The notes under the pieces are model-generated. The model was not told the DNA's origin. It saw only the letters and a list, made by a program, of their open reading frames with translations, and ran no database searches. From assembly GCA_003326195.1 (NCBI GenBank), contig LXQE01000029.1, forward strand, positions 485,989-549,988: a stretch of 64,000 nucleotides of DNA, written 5' to 3'. Of the stretch, positions 8,242 through 17,984 are shown piece after piece (within the stretch, counting starts at the first letter, position 1; every line of letters starts with the position of its first letter). This DNA is from Nostoc punctiforme NIES-2108 (GTDB taxonomy: Bacteria; Cyanobacteriota; Cyanobacteriia; Cyanobacteriales; Nostocaceae). Made by a program: the position numbers and the translations under genes.

Positions 8242-10410
8242 ATGATTGAAACATCAGAAAAAATAGTTCACAAAAAATCAAGTTTTATTACTATAATTGT
8301 CGCTACTATTACTTTGTTTTCTCTAGTCTATTCCTTGGTAGCAATGGAATGGGATTTGTTTGAATTATTGCGCTTTGGTTTAGGTATAGTTGGACTGTGG
8401 ATGCCTTTGAGTGCGTTGTTTTATCTGTTGTTAAGGCGACAAGTAGACGAGCCGATAGTTCGTTTTACATTCAGTGCGATCGCCAGCTATACATTAACAA
8501 CTTTAATTTACTTTGGTTTGGCTGTACTTAAGCTTGAATTTTTATTTTATATTGGGCAGATTACGATTTTTATTGGGTTGATCATTTATTCAATTCGCAA
8601 AAAGTATTGGTTGAACATTCAAATTAAATCTTTTAGCTGGAAGCTGTTTGACTGGGTATTTGCTTTGTTAATTGCAGTAAGTTTAGTAGTTAATATTCCC
8701 TACCAAATAGCCTGGGAATATAACCATACAACTAATACTTATACATCGACGCTGTATACAGATCATTATTACCATACAGGTCAAGCATACGAATTGGCTA
8801 GACACGTACCACCTCTAGAGCAATCTGCAAGAGCAAGAACACCTGAACGTGCTTACCACATGTTTCCCCATCTGACCACCATGCTGCTTTCACGCTTCAC
8901 AGGTCAGACAGATATGCTGCGGGTACACATTGTTTATCATTACATCATTATCGAAATTGGAATGTGTCTAGCACTTTATAGTATCGTCAAAACTTTGACT
9001 AGAAGTAGAGTTGCTGGATATCTGGCAACAGCAACAATGTATATTACAGCTATCTCATACCCACCTTTGGTGAAAAACGAGATTGGCTATTTTTACTTTA
9101 CTTTGTTTCCCCATGTTTCCAGTGGAATAGAGCCAGCGATCCTAACCAGTCCACAAATGTATAGTGGGATGTTAGTCGCTTATGGAATTCTCCTTGGAGT
9201 TTTGCTCATTTCTATTCGTTGCTATAAAAAACAACCTGTTAATGTGCTTCTCATTATTGCTGCAATCATGGTGGTGGCAACAAGCCGTTTTCGGATTCAT
9301 GTATTTTTACCAATACTGCCAGGTTTTGTGTTGCTGTCAGCCTACGGCTGGAAGCGCACTAGGCAAAGAATATATCTTGTTGCTGTTGGTGTTGCTGTAA
9401 CTTTAAGTTTACTAATTTATTTGGAGATGAAATCTCCTATCTATTTGAGTGGTACTACCAGTCTCAAGTTAGGCTTTAATAATTTAACAGATCCCAAAGA
9501 TTGGACTAACTGGATGACTTCTTGGCCATTTTCTACAAAAATTTATGACTTATTAAGCCGTTTAATTCATAACTCGACAGTATTTAAATGGGTTTGGCAA
9601 ATAGTATCTATGTCTGCTTTTGTTGCCTTGAATATGATAGGTATTCCTTTGCTTATTATTAATATTATTTACCTATTCTGCAAACCAGCACGTCAAGAGT
9701 TTCTACTCTTTACTAGCCTGATTGTGTGGATGGTAGTCGTGTCAACTTTAGGTGCGATATGTATAACAACTGATTATGACAATTATTCAGTTGGGGGACA
9801 ACTGCTATTACCAACATGTTGGTATCCATTTTTACTAGCGATTCCTGGACTCTATCAAGTTTATCAGTTTGTCCGACCTCACCTCTCCTTAAGCATATCC
9901 ATGCAGATTAGTACTGTAGTTGCTTTTGTCGTACTATCTCTTATTGCTCAACAACTTGCTAGACCAAGCCGCTTAATGGTTAACTTACTTTCCAAGCAAG
10001 TTAACTTAAATACTAACGAACGAATGGCTATGACTTATATTCATGACAAAATGCCACAAAACTCTGTCATATTGACGAACAAGTATGTTGATGATGAGAT
10101 TTTTTTATTAAGTGGTATTAGTGGGAAAGCTGCTTATTTAGAAGGGGCGGGTAATACTGTAGACCAGCAATCATTGAGAGTTTATCCCTCAGATAATCGT
10201 AGGCAAGTTATTAAAGATTTATGGACAACAGCTAAATCAGAGCGATTTTGCCGACTCCTGATGGCAACGCCAGCAACCCATCTTATCGAGTATTCAACTC
10301 ATCCCTTACTTATAAATGATCCAGCCTGTATGCAGCCTATTTGGGAAAGCTCTAATAAAGTTATTCCAACTTCATCTGAAAAAGTAACTATCTGGAAAAT
10401 CAATCGTTAA
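8242..10410 (+). CDS. Large polytopic membrane protein, GT-C glycosyltransferase-like
   Basis: A 722-residue protein starting 17 bp after the epimerase-GT2 gene. It has about eleven to thirteen hydrophobic segments. A long periplasmic loop after the helix at 136-152 contains TLYTDHYYHTGQAYELARHV (170-189), with Asp/His residues placed as in GT-C active-site loops. The C-terminal ~140 residues (after about 580) are soluble and contain NERMAMTYIHDKMPQNSVILT, a pattern seen at the end of several GT-C-like exopolysaccharide proteins. Inference: it takes the lipid-linked sugar made by the upstream fusion and adds it to an extracellular glycan or protein. I do not recognise a named family, and a polymerase role is possible. 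Confidence 0.65.
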   Translation: MIETSEKIVHKKSSFITIIVATITLFSLVYSLVAMEWDLFELLRFGLGIVGLWMPLSALFYLLLRRQVDEPIVRFTFSAIASYTLTTLIYFGLAVLKLEFLFYIGQITIFIGLIIYSIRKKYWLNIQIKSFSWKLFDWVFALLIAVSLVVNIPYQIAWEYNHTTNTYTSTLYTDHYYHTGQAYELARHVPPLEQSARARTPERAYHMFPHLTTMLLSRFTGQTDMLRVHIVYHYIIIEIGMCLALYSIVKTLTRSRVAGYLATATMYITAISYPPLVKNEIGYFYFTLFPHVSSGIEPAILTSPQMYSGMLVAYGILLGVLLISIRCYKKQPVNVLLIIAAIMVVATSRFRIHVFLPILPGFVLLSAYGWKRTRQRIYLVAVGVAVTLSLLIYLEMKSPIYLSGTTSLKLGFNNLTDPKDWTNWMTSWPFSTKIYDLLSRLIHNSTVFKWVWQIVSMSAFVALNMIGIPLLIINIIYLFCKPARQEFLLFTSLIVWMVVVSTLGAICITTDYDNYSVGGQLLLPTCWYPFLLAIPGLYQVYQFVRPHLSLSISMQISTVVAFVVLSLIAQQLARPSRLMVNLLSKQVNLNTNERMAMTYIHDKMPQNSVILTNKYVDDEIFLLSGISGKAAYLEGAGNTVDQQSLRVYPSDNRRQVIKDLWTTAKSERFCRLLMATPATHLIEYSTHPLLINDPACMQPIWESSNKVIPTSSEKVTIWKINR

Positions 10411-10424
10411 CTTCGAGAAAATAT

Positions 10425-11360
10425 ATGGAAATGGTTAGTCGTTCTTGCCCTGTATGTGGTTCCAACAATCAATCCAAAGTCTTTGCAAAAGCCGATTTTG
10501 ATTTCAATCTATTGGATAGCTTTGCCTTTGCATCTCGTAAATTGCCTGAATACATGCACTACAGGCTGATTTCTTGCCCAGTTTGTGACTTACTTTATGC
10601 TAGTCCAATTCCTAAACAGAATGTTTTAGCAACAGCCTATCATGAAGCTGCCTTTGATAGTTCTGAAGAAGCGCGTTATGCCAGTAGAACCTACGGCAGC
10701 TTCTTACCTGAGATTATACAACAGCTACCTAATCTTGATGGTGCAATTGATATTGGTACAGGGGATGGAGGATTTTTAGAAGAATTACTTTGTAGAGGAT
10801 TCACTCGTGTTACTGGAATAGAGCCTTCCAAAGCTCCTATACTAGCAGCTAAGAATGAAATTCGACCCTTAATTAAGCATGGTCTTTTCAGAGTTGGGGA
10901 TTTTCCACTGGGTATCTTTAGTCTCGTTACCTCTTTTCAAACCCTAGAACACTTGTACGATCCTAAGCAAATGTGTCAAGATGCTTACGCTATGCTGAAA
11001 GATGGGGGTGCTGTCTTTTTCATTTGTCATAATCATCGCGCTCTCTCAGCTAAAATTTTAGAAACTAAGTCTCCTATTTTTGATATTGAACATCTACAGT
11101 TATTTTCTGAAAATAGTATTAGGTATTTATTAAAAGATAGTGGGTTTGTTAGAATAAAAACTCAAATATTATTCAATTGCTATCCGTTACATTACTGGTT
11201 AAAATTATTTCCACTACCTAAAAAGATTAAGCAGCTTTTTATTGTTTTTTTAAAAAAAACAAAAATTGGTTATTTGCCGATTTCTATTCCAGCAGGTAAT
11301 CTAGCTGTTATTGGCTACAAAAAATCTCTATGCAAAATAAATTTAATATCAAGTTATTAA
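10425..11360 (+). CDS. Class I SAM-dependent methyltransferase with N-terminal zinc site
   Basis: A 311-residue protein starting 14 bp after the membrane protein gene. Two CxxC pairs, CPVC (8-11) and CPVC (51-54), form a probable zinc ribbon like that of sugar C-methyltransferases and related enzymes. A Rossmann methyltransferase follows, with SAM motif I AIDIGTGDGGFLEE (107-120), an acidic strand end near TGIEPSKAP, and FQTLEHLYDP. Likely role (inference from context): methylation of a sugar or glycan intermediate. Base composition becomes very AT-rich toward the 3' end. Confidence 0.75.
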   Translation: MEMVSRSCPVCGSNNQSKVFAKADFDFNLLDSFAFASRKLPEYMHYRLISCPVCDLLYASPIPKQNVLATAYHEAAFDSSEEARYASRTYGSFLPEIIQQLPNLDGAIDIGTGDGGFLEELLCRGFTRVTGIEPSKAPILAAKNEIRPLIKHGLFRVGDFPLGIFSLVTSFQTLEHLYDPKQMCQDAYAMLKDGGAVFFICHNHRALSAKILETKSPIFDIEHLQLFSENSIRYLLKDSGFVRIKTQILFNCYPLHYWLKLFPLPKKIKQLFIVFLKKTKIGYLPISIPAGNLAVIGYKKSLCKINLISSY

Positions 11361-11369
11361 ATTAAAATT

Positions 11370-11744
11370 ATGCATTTTTTATCAAAAAGATTTATAAGGT
11401 TTCTGATAGTAGGGGGGATAAATACACTTTTCGGTTATTCGCTATTTGCTTTGCTGATTTTACTAAATTTTCACTATGAAATTGCCGCTTTAATATCAAC
11501 TATATGTGGGGCATTTTTTAACTTTAAAACTATTGGAGCTATCGTTTTTAAAAATAAAAGCAATACTCTAATTTTTAGATTTATAGGAGTTTATACAATT
11601 ATTTATTCACTGCAATTATTTTTTATAAAATTATTGCTAATTTACAAGATTAGTCTTTTTATGGCAGGAGCTTTAATTCTACTTCCTCTGGCGTTAATAT
11701 CATATACATTAAATAAAATATTTGTTTTTAAAAAATATAAATAA
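11370..11744 (+). CDS. GtrA family membrane protein (putative lipid-linked sugar flippase)
   Basis: A 124-residue protein with four hydrophobic helices. It opens with FIRFLIVGGINTLFGYSLFA, the characteristic start of GtrA proteins, and has the loop GAFFNFKTIGAIVFKN, corresponding to the family's N-F-x(n)-F signature between helices 2 and 3. Family role: proposed flipping of undecaprenyl-phosphate sugars to the outer membrane face. It is the last gene of the island, 9 bp after the methyltransferase, and fits with the GtrB-like GT2 domain at 6263-8224. Confidence 0.83.
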   Translation: MHFLSKRFIRFLIVGGINTLFGYSLFALLILLNFHYEIAALISTICGAFFNFKTIGAIVFKNKSNTLIFRFIGVYTIIYSLQLFFIKLLLIYKISLFMAGALILLPLALISYTLNKIFVFKKYK

Positions 11745-12441
11745 AACTCAATTACCTGCTGCCTAGCCAGGGCTATTTCATTCTAAAGGAAGGCGCAATA
11801 TCGTATAATTCAGCGCAACTTCTAGCTTTTTGCTCCTAGTACTGTGTCTTAAATCGAAATTATAAAAGCTTTTGCAGCTATAAAAGACCCCCGTCGCCGT
11901 GCCGGACAGCGACATAATCTCCCCTTATGCCTAGCGCTGTGCACATTGGCGATCGCCGCAGGAAATAAAGGATTTTTAGCAATTGGAGATTGGATTTCAA
12001 GCTATCACGAGCAGTTGATTGTGCTGCTTTACTCTCAAATATTACTTCTGGTAAACTGGTGTTGTACTGCCCATGTACGTGTATTGATGATGAGTCTAAG
12101 TGTGATGATGACAGTGATACACAAAATTTTTTAGCCGCTTTTAAGACGATAATAAAAAATATGGTATCCAGTCCTTTAATAAATAGTTTATCCATCACTC
12201 TGCCTAGTTTATCATCGTTGAGATATTCTGGTTTTACTCCTGTTCCTACTAAATGCTCACAGGCTATTGTTTCAAAATATTTAGGAAACATATATAAAGG
12301 TTAGATATAGATGCAGAATATCGGTAGATATATCACAAGGACATAGTTTTTTGCGACAAATTGCCAATGCAATTGATGATATTCGAGTGATATTGGAATG
12401 GCTCAAACAAATGGAGATAGCTCAATGCAGTCAGGGAAAAC
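11745..12441. other. Spacer at the right edge of the glycan island
   Basis: This tract between gtrA and prmC contains the IS1634 transposase remnant. A protein-like patch near 12351-12430 on the plus strand (RQIANAIDDIRVILEWLKQM) was not recognised and has no good start. No intact gene was seen. Confidence 0.6.
12020..12300 (-). pseudogene. Remnant of an IS1634-type transposase (N-terminal part)
   Basis: Reading leftward from about 12300 the translation contains LVGTGVKPEYLNDDKLGRVM, DKLFIKGLDTIF, then SSSHLDSSSIHVHGQY. From memory this matches the N-terminal DUF4277 region and the first catalytic Asp motif (HLDS) of IS1634-family transposases. Homology stops near 12033; the remaining two thirds of the gene and the terminal repeats are missing. 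It lies immediately downstream of the glycan island. Confidence 0.65.
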
Positions 12442-13332
12442 TTAACTTCTATAAGCTAGGGCAAAGCGTTCAATTCCAGCTAAATCAGCATGAATTTGAA
12501 TATTGCAATAATTACCTTGATTTTGCAAAAGTTCTCGCACTGCATTCGCCTGTCCTGCCATCATCTCAATCAACCACACGCCACCTGGTTGCAAATAACT
12601 AGGGGAGACTTCTATCAAATGGCGAATGCAATCTAAGCCATCACCGCCACCATCCAAAGCTAGATGCGGTTCATGGTTCACTACTTCTGGTTGCAAAGTA
12701 GGTAAGGTACTGGTGGGTATGTAAGGGGGATTCGACACCATACCACTGAACTGACCTTTTAAGAATGTCAGTGGCTCCCACCAAGAACCTTGATAAAATT
12801 TAATCCGGTTAGCAAAACCCAAATTATCGGCGTTGGTTCGTGCGATCGCTAGAGCTTCTAAACTGTAATCAACAGCATGAATTGTTGCTTTTGGCAAGGC
12901 ATCTGCTAATCCGATGGCGATCGCACCACTCCCAGTCCCTAAATCGGCCCAGTGTCCTGAAGTATTGCTAGTAGATGCTTCAGCTAAATCGATTAAACAC
13001 TCTGTCTCTGGTCTAGGAATCAAAACCGCACTCGACACCGCAATTTTAAACTGACGCCAAGGTGTAACTCCGGCAATGTACTGCACTGGTAAGCGGTCAT
13101 TTAATCGCCTCTGCCACAACTGTTCTAACTCTTCTAGCGGCAATTGCAGTTGAATTTGCGGCCAGTTTTTAAAAGACTCTAAACGCAGTGCCAAGCGGTC
13201 TAATCCAGCAACTTCGAGGAGCAACCAATCTACTTCCATTGGTAGGACATCAGTGGCGATCGCTGCTTCGAGAGCTGTATTCCGCCACTGCCAAAGTTGT
13301 AAACCAGAGACTATCAGATGTTTCTCCCCCAT
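12442..13332 (-). CDS. prmC: Peptide chain release factor N5-glutamine methyltransferase
   Basis: A 296-residue protein with the full PrmC/HemK architecture: an N-terminal helical domain (about 1-90), PRPETE (107-111 and on), SAM motif I ADLGTGSGAIAIGLA (129-143) and the catalytic NPPYIPT (201-207). Family role: methylation of the Gln of the GGQ motif in RF1 and RF2, needed for efficient peptide release. The start is the ATG at 13332. It is separated by 25 bp from the Tic22-like gene on the same strand. Confidence 0.93.
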   Translation of the reverse strand: MGEKHLIVSGLQLWQWRNTALEAAIATDVLPMEVDWLLLEVAGLDRLALRLESFKNWPQIQLQLPLEELEQLWQRRLNDRLPVQYIAGVTPWRQFKIAVSSAVLIPRPETECLIDLAEASTSNTSGHWADLGTGSGAIAIGLADALPKATIHAVDYSLEALAIARTNADNLGFANRIKFYQGSWWEPLTFLKGQFSGMVSNPPYIPTSTLPTLQPEVVNHEPHLALDGGGDGLDCIRHLIEVSPSYLQPGGVWLIEMMAGQANAVRELLQNQGNYCNIQIHADLAGIERFALAYRS

Positions 13333-13357
13333 ACCTCAACCTTGGAGCGTATATCCG

Positions 13358-14176
13358 TTATTTTTTCGGAGCGGGGGCAGCAGCTGGCTTGGCTGCTGGT
13401 GATTGATTTGGCGCAAGGGAGCGAATAAAATTGATCGACTCCCGTGATGGATAGAGAACAATTTTATTGATACTAGGATCGCTGCTGCTATTGAGAGCTT
13501 CCATAACGCCGTACAAATCCACCACCTGAATTTCAGTATTGGCTCCTTCCTTTGGTACGGCTTTTTTGAATTCCTCTAACAAAGCAACTGCTTGTTCTTT
13601 CTCAAAAAAGAAAGGGATGTATCGCTCATTACCTTTAGCAAGGGGAATAGTCAGATAGCTATTATCTTTCTTAAATTTTGGTACAAATAGGGGAATACCA
13701 TTGAATTGCTGTCCCTTTTTACCATTTTGATTGAGCATACTTGTTGCCGAGGCTACTTGCTGTTGCGTCGGCACTAAAGTATAAATCACAGAATCTGATT
13801 TCTTTTTGCTTTCTTGGACTATTTTATAGTAGTCTGCCAAGGATAAAGGTCTAACCTGTAGAGTGCTTGCTAACTGGGGATTTTCTTTTTTGAGCCGATT
13901 GTCAAGGAATTTTTGAGCATCTTGCTTGCTAATAAAAAATCCCACTTGTGACACCGGCTTGGATGCGTTGTTTCTCGAAAGAACTACGAATTCGCCTTTA
14001 GGATTGGTGAGCGTGAATACAGGTACTTCTTGGAGCTTTTTCACGATTTGATCTTGTGGCAGAGCGATCGCCTCTAGATTGCCCATTCCTGGTAGATTGC
14101 CTATTCCGGAAAGCCCTGTTAAAAATACACTGCCAGCTATACCCAATGTTGCGCCTAAGCGAATAAATGATTTCAT
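13358..14176 (-). CDS. Tic22-like protein
   Basis: About 272 residues from the ATG at 14176, which has a good ribosome site (GAGGAG 7-8 nt upstream). A longer reading to 14239 adds a non-conserved leader. The N-terminus has a signal peptide (KSFIRLGATLGIAGSVFLTG). The mature part contains VPVFTLTNPKGEFVVL and VGFFISKQDAQKFLD, typical of the Tic22 fold with its two pseudo-symmetric halves. Family role: a periplasmic/thylakoid-associated protein, homologue of the chloroplast import component Tic22, implicated in outer-membrane biogenesis in cyanobacteria. The C-terminus is a Pro/Ala/Lys tail. Confidence 0.85.
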   Translation of the reverse strand: MKSFIRLGATLGIAGSVFLTGLSGIGNLPGMGNLEAIALPQDQIVKKLQEVPVFTLTNPKGEFVVLSRNNASKPVSQVGFFISKQDAQKFLDNRLKKENPQLASTLQVRPLSLADYYKIVQESKKKSDSVIYTLVPTQQQVASATSMLNQNGKKGQQFNGIPLFVPKFKKDNSYLTIPLAKGNERYIPFFFEKEQAVALLEEFKKAVPKEGANTEIQVVDLYGVMEALNSSSDPSINKIVLYPSRESINFIRSLAPNQSPAAKPAAAPAPKK

Positions 14177-14767
14177 GACTGCTCCTCGCATCAATAGTCC
14201 AATTAAATTAAACAAATGGTTGGATTTGCACAGCACCAACTAGCTTTAGTTATATAGCAATCTATTTCAGTTGTGAAAAATTCATTGTGCGCGTTGAGGT
14301 TGAGTGTTAAGCGTCAACGGTCAAAATCCAATGCTCCCTAACTATTTAGAGTTGCTATAGTATCGTTTTCACAAATTGGCTGTGCTAACGTTGTGTTTTT
14401 CTAGGTTTTGCTTCGCTATTGATCGCGAAATGCCGTAGATGCTTATTATATGTCTTCTCAAACAGCAAAAAGTCTCTCCATCTCTCCAATCTTGGAGATG
14501 ATAAATGCCATTTTATCGGCTTTTGCTACTATCGGTTGACGCTATTAGTTAAACAATCGTTCCATCTGCGATTGGTTTAATATCTTCTCAAATCTATACA
14601 AAGCTCAGTGTTAAAAATTACCTTACTACTTAATTACGAAATTTCCGATTAAGCTTCGACAGCAGAACAGCCTAATCGGTCTTCTCCGTAAAAATATCCA
14701 ATCAAATTGCAGATGTTAGTAAATAAAACCTAACTAACTGCTCTAACTGTTATCTATATTGATTAAA
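14177..14767. other. Spacer between the Tic22-like gene and tRNA-Pro
   Basis: About 590 bp with no open frame that looks like protein and no recognised RNA. It would contain the promoter of the Tic22-like gene. A short imperfect stem (CATCTCTCCAA against TTGGAGATG) lies near 14477-14500. Confidence 0.5.
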
Positions 14768-14841
14768 TCGGGATGACAGGATTTGAACCTGCGGCATCCT
14801 GCTCCCAAAGCAGGCGCGCTACCAAGCTGCGCTACATCCCG
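14768..14841 (-). tRNA. tRNA-Pro (anticodon TGG)
   Basis: On the minus strand the 7-bp acceptor stem CGGGATG pairs with CATCCCG, followed by discriminator A at 14768. The D-arm begins TAGCGCAGCTTGGTAGCGC, the anticodon arm is CTGCT-TTGGGAG-CAG with anticodon TGG, and the T-arm contains GGTTCAAATCC. The total is 74 nt with no encoded CCA (GATT follows) and no intron or variable-arm oddity. Confidence 0.95.
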
Positions 14842-15142
14842 TTATACTCATCCGCTTTTTTGGGTTTGGTTTTAAATTCCCATCAAAGCGATCGCGCTTT
14901 CACAAAAGCGTTAAATCAATCATATCACATAACATTGCTCATGCCTAATATATTTATATATTCTGCAAATACTAGCTAGATTAGATATTTAGACTGATAA
15001 AGGTTTGTCTGCCGACTTAGTTTTCCAAGAGATATTACTTGTGCGTTCGTCGGCTAAACCTTGTCAAACCAAATTTAAATAATAGATTTGTACTACTATA
15101 CCTGATTTTATTGTGCGAATCGGGTTTTATTTGGATTGAGCA

Positions 15143-16196
<1,054 letters not shown>

Positions 16197-16916
16197 ATGG
16201 CTTCTGGTTTAAAATCTTCGACACTGGAACTCCTAAAGCGCTTTAACCGAGCGTTTCCCCAGTTTTATGAGCAATTCGTCAGTAGTGAAATTCAACTGCA
16301 AAATTTGCGGCTAGCCTACCGTCTCTATAAAACTAGACGCGCTGTTATTGAACTGAAACCGGAAGGAAGCAAAAGTGCCCTGCATTTTGCTTACCGCAAC
16401 CAGTCTTTTCTCCTCAGCGATATTTTTGGTGTACTAGCAGCTTATGGGTTGACTATCCACGGTTTAAGTCTATACGGTCAAATCCGTCCGCCAATGTTAG
16501 TTTTTATCAAACTGTTGGTATCTCGTGGTAGTAAAGCCTTGACCGAGAAAACCGCAGAAAATGTTTGTCGCGCCATTCGCGAGGCTTTAGGAGGTCGGTT
16601 TGAGGTAGAAGAGATGCTGGCAGTAGAATTTAATCTTGACACTGGCTTAGAGCAGGTACAAACTGAATTCTATGTAGATCCGGTATTTCATCTCCCTGCC
16701 TTAGTGATTGAAGCTGATAATCAACCAGGATTATTCTATAAAGTAATGTACGCTATCTGGCAGGAAGACCTTCTAGTCGTCAATGCCAATTTACTGGTTT
16801 GGCGCGGACGTACACGGCTAATTCTCTACTTGTTAGGGCCGAATGAAAGCCTCATTCCTGAATATCTGGGTCACAAAATTGCTGAAGGAGTGCGACAGAG
16901 GTTGCTGGGTAAATAA
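16197..16916 (+). CDS. ACT-domain protein
   Basis: A 239-residue cytoplasmic protein. Two ACT-like regulatory modules are visible: one around residues 70-130 (FLLSDIFGVLAAYGLTIHGLSLYG) and one around 165-235 (VIEADNQPGLFYKVMYAIWQEDLLVVNANLLVW). This resembles the C-terminal ACT pair of GlnD uridylyltransferases without the enzymatic domains. ACT domains commonly bind amino acids; the ligand is not known. Cyanobacteria carry stand-alone proteins of this type. A heptad-repeat hairpin follows the stop. Confidence 0.7.
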   Translation: MASGLKSSTLELLKRFNRAFPQFYEQFVSSEIQLQNLRLAYRLYKTRRAVIELKPEGSKSALHFAYRNQSFLLSDIFGVLAAYGLTIHGLSLYGQIRPPMLVFIKLLVSRGSKALTEKTAENVCRAIREALGGRFEVEEMLAVEFNLDTGLEQVQTEFYVDPVFHLPALVIEADNQPGLFYKVMYAIWQEDLLVVNANLLVWRGRTRLILYLLGPNESLIPEYLGHKIAEGVRQRLLGK

Positions 16917-16933
16917 AAAAAGTGAGGAGTTAT

Positions 16934-16976
16934 GAGTTAGGAGTTAAGAATTTTTAACTCCTGACTTCTAACTCTT
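16934..16976. terminator. Heptad-repeat hairpin after the ACT gene
   Basis: GAGTTAGGAGTTAA (16934-16947) pairs with the downstream TTAACTCC and TAACTC, with one extra 7-nt unit (TGACTTC) on the 3' arm and a GAATTT loop. It lies 17 bp after the ACT stop and could act as a terminator, although no long T run follows. Confidence 0.5.
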
Positions 16977-17024
16977 TCCACTTTAGTATTTAGTCGCACC
17001 CGTCCTTAAGGGTACGATACAAGT

Positions 17025-17942
17025 ATGGCAACTATCGAAATCTTGGGCGTTCCACACGCATACGAGCTAACGGCTCCCACTTCCTGCCCCCATGCTTTAG
17101 TATTTATCCACGGTTGGCTCAATAGCCGTGGATATTGGCAACCTGTGATTTCCCGCCTATCAGATGATTTGCAGTGCCTGTCCTATGATTTGCGGGGTTT
17201 TGGTGAATCCCAATCCAAGGTAAAAACTGATTTTAGTCGAGCACAAACGTCTTTGAGTCTGACGCCCATCTCCAGTAGTGCGGCTGGCTCATCTTTCGAT
17301 TCTCTTTATACTCCTGCTGCGTATACTCAGGATTTAGCAGCTCTCCTGAAACAGCTAAATATTACGAGTGCTTGGCTAATTGGTCACTCATTAGGCGGGA
17401 CGATCGCTCTTTGGGGAGCAGATCAAATGCCTGAGTGTGTTAAAGGAGTTATCTGTATCAACGCTGGCGGTGGTATTTACCTCAAAGAGGCCTTTGAGCA
17501 GTTTCGCTCGGCGGGTCAGAAATTTTTGCAAGTCCGTCCGCGCTGGCTGTCCCAAGTGCCTTTGATTGATTTGCTGTTTACCAGAGCTAGTGTGGCTCGT
17601 CCTTTGGAGCGCTATTGGGCACGCCAGCGAGTAATAGATTTCGTTGTGGCTGACCCAGAAGCGGCTCTGGGAACTCTGTTAGACTCCACAACTGAAGAAG
17701 AAATCAATCGTTTACCTGAGCTAGTATCCCAACTGAAGCAGCCAGTTTATTTTTTGGCTGGCGCGGAAGACAAGGTTATGGAACCCAAGTATGTGCGCCA
17801 TTTAGCCAGCTTTCATAGGCTTTTTCAATATTGTGGTGACAATGTTCTGGAAATTCCTAATTGCGGACACCTGGCTATGTTGGAACAGCCGGATGCAGTG
17901 GCAGATCACATCCGGGCAATAGTCAATAGTTATAGGGCATAG
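17025..17942 (+). CDS. Alpha/beta hydrolase
   Basis: A 305-residue alpha/beta-fold hydrolase. It shows the oxyanion motif HGWLNSRGYW (29-38), the nucleophile elbow GHSLGG (120-125, Ser122), an acidic residue in GAEDKVMEPKY and the C-terminal His in NCGHLAMLEQP. A Ser/Thr-rich insertion (about 66-98) between strands is unusual and probably a flexible loop. The substrate cannot be assigned. The last codons and the stop (AGG GCA TAG) are the first unit of a downstream GGGCATT heptad array. The gene converges with tsaD. Confidence 0.83.
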   Translation: MATIEILGVPHAYELTAPTSCPHALVFIHGWLNSRGYWQPVISRLSDDLQCLSYDLRGFGESQSKVKTDFSRAQTSLSLTPISSSAAGSSFDSLYTPAAYTQDLAALLKQLNITSAWLIGHSLGGTIALWGADQMPECVKGVICINAGGGIYLKEAFEQFRSAGQKFLQVRPRWLSQVPLIDLLFTRASVARPLERYWARQRVIDFVVADPEAALGTLLDSTTEEEINRLPELVSQLKQPVYFLAGAEDKVMEPKYVRHLASFHRLFQYCGDNVLEIPNCGHLAMLEQPDAVADHIRAIVNSYRA

Positions 17943-17975
17943 GGCATTGGGCATTGGGCATTTGGCATTGATAGT
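17933..17975. repeat. GGGCATT-type heptad tandem array
   Basis: Five consecutive 7-nt units (AGGGCAT, AGGGCAT, TGGGCAT, TGGGCAT, TTGGCAT) span the end of the hydrolase gene, including its stop codon at 17940-17942. They fill the gap to the convergent tsaD. Confidence 0.85.
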
Positions 17976-17984
17976 TACAAATGA

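Noticed and set aside
11946..12304. Plus-strand frames of 62 and 104 codons after gtrA
   Set aside because: They are antisense to the clearer IS1634 transposase remnant and show no family motif.
12351..12602. 83-codon plus-strand frame overlapping the prmC 3' end
   Set aside because: Its second half is antisense to prmC; only the first ~25 residues look protein-like and no family was recognised.
17933..17975. Tandem repeats as a possible CRISPR array
   Set aside because: Units are 7 nt, contiguous and without spacers; no cas genes are nearby.
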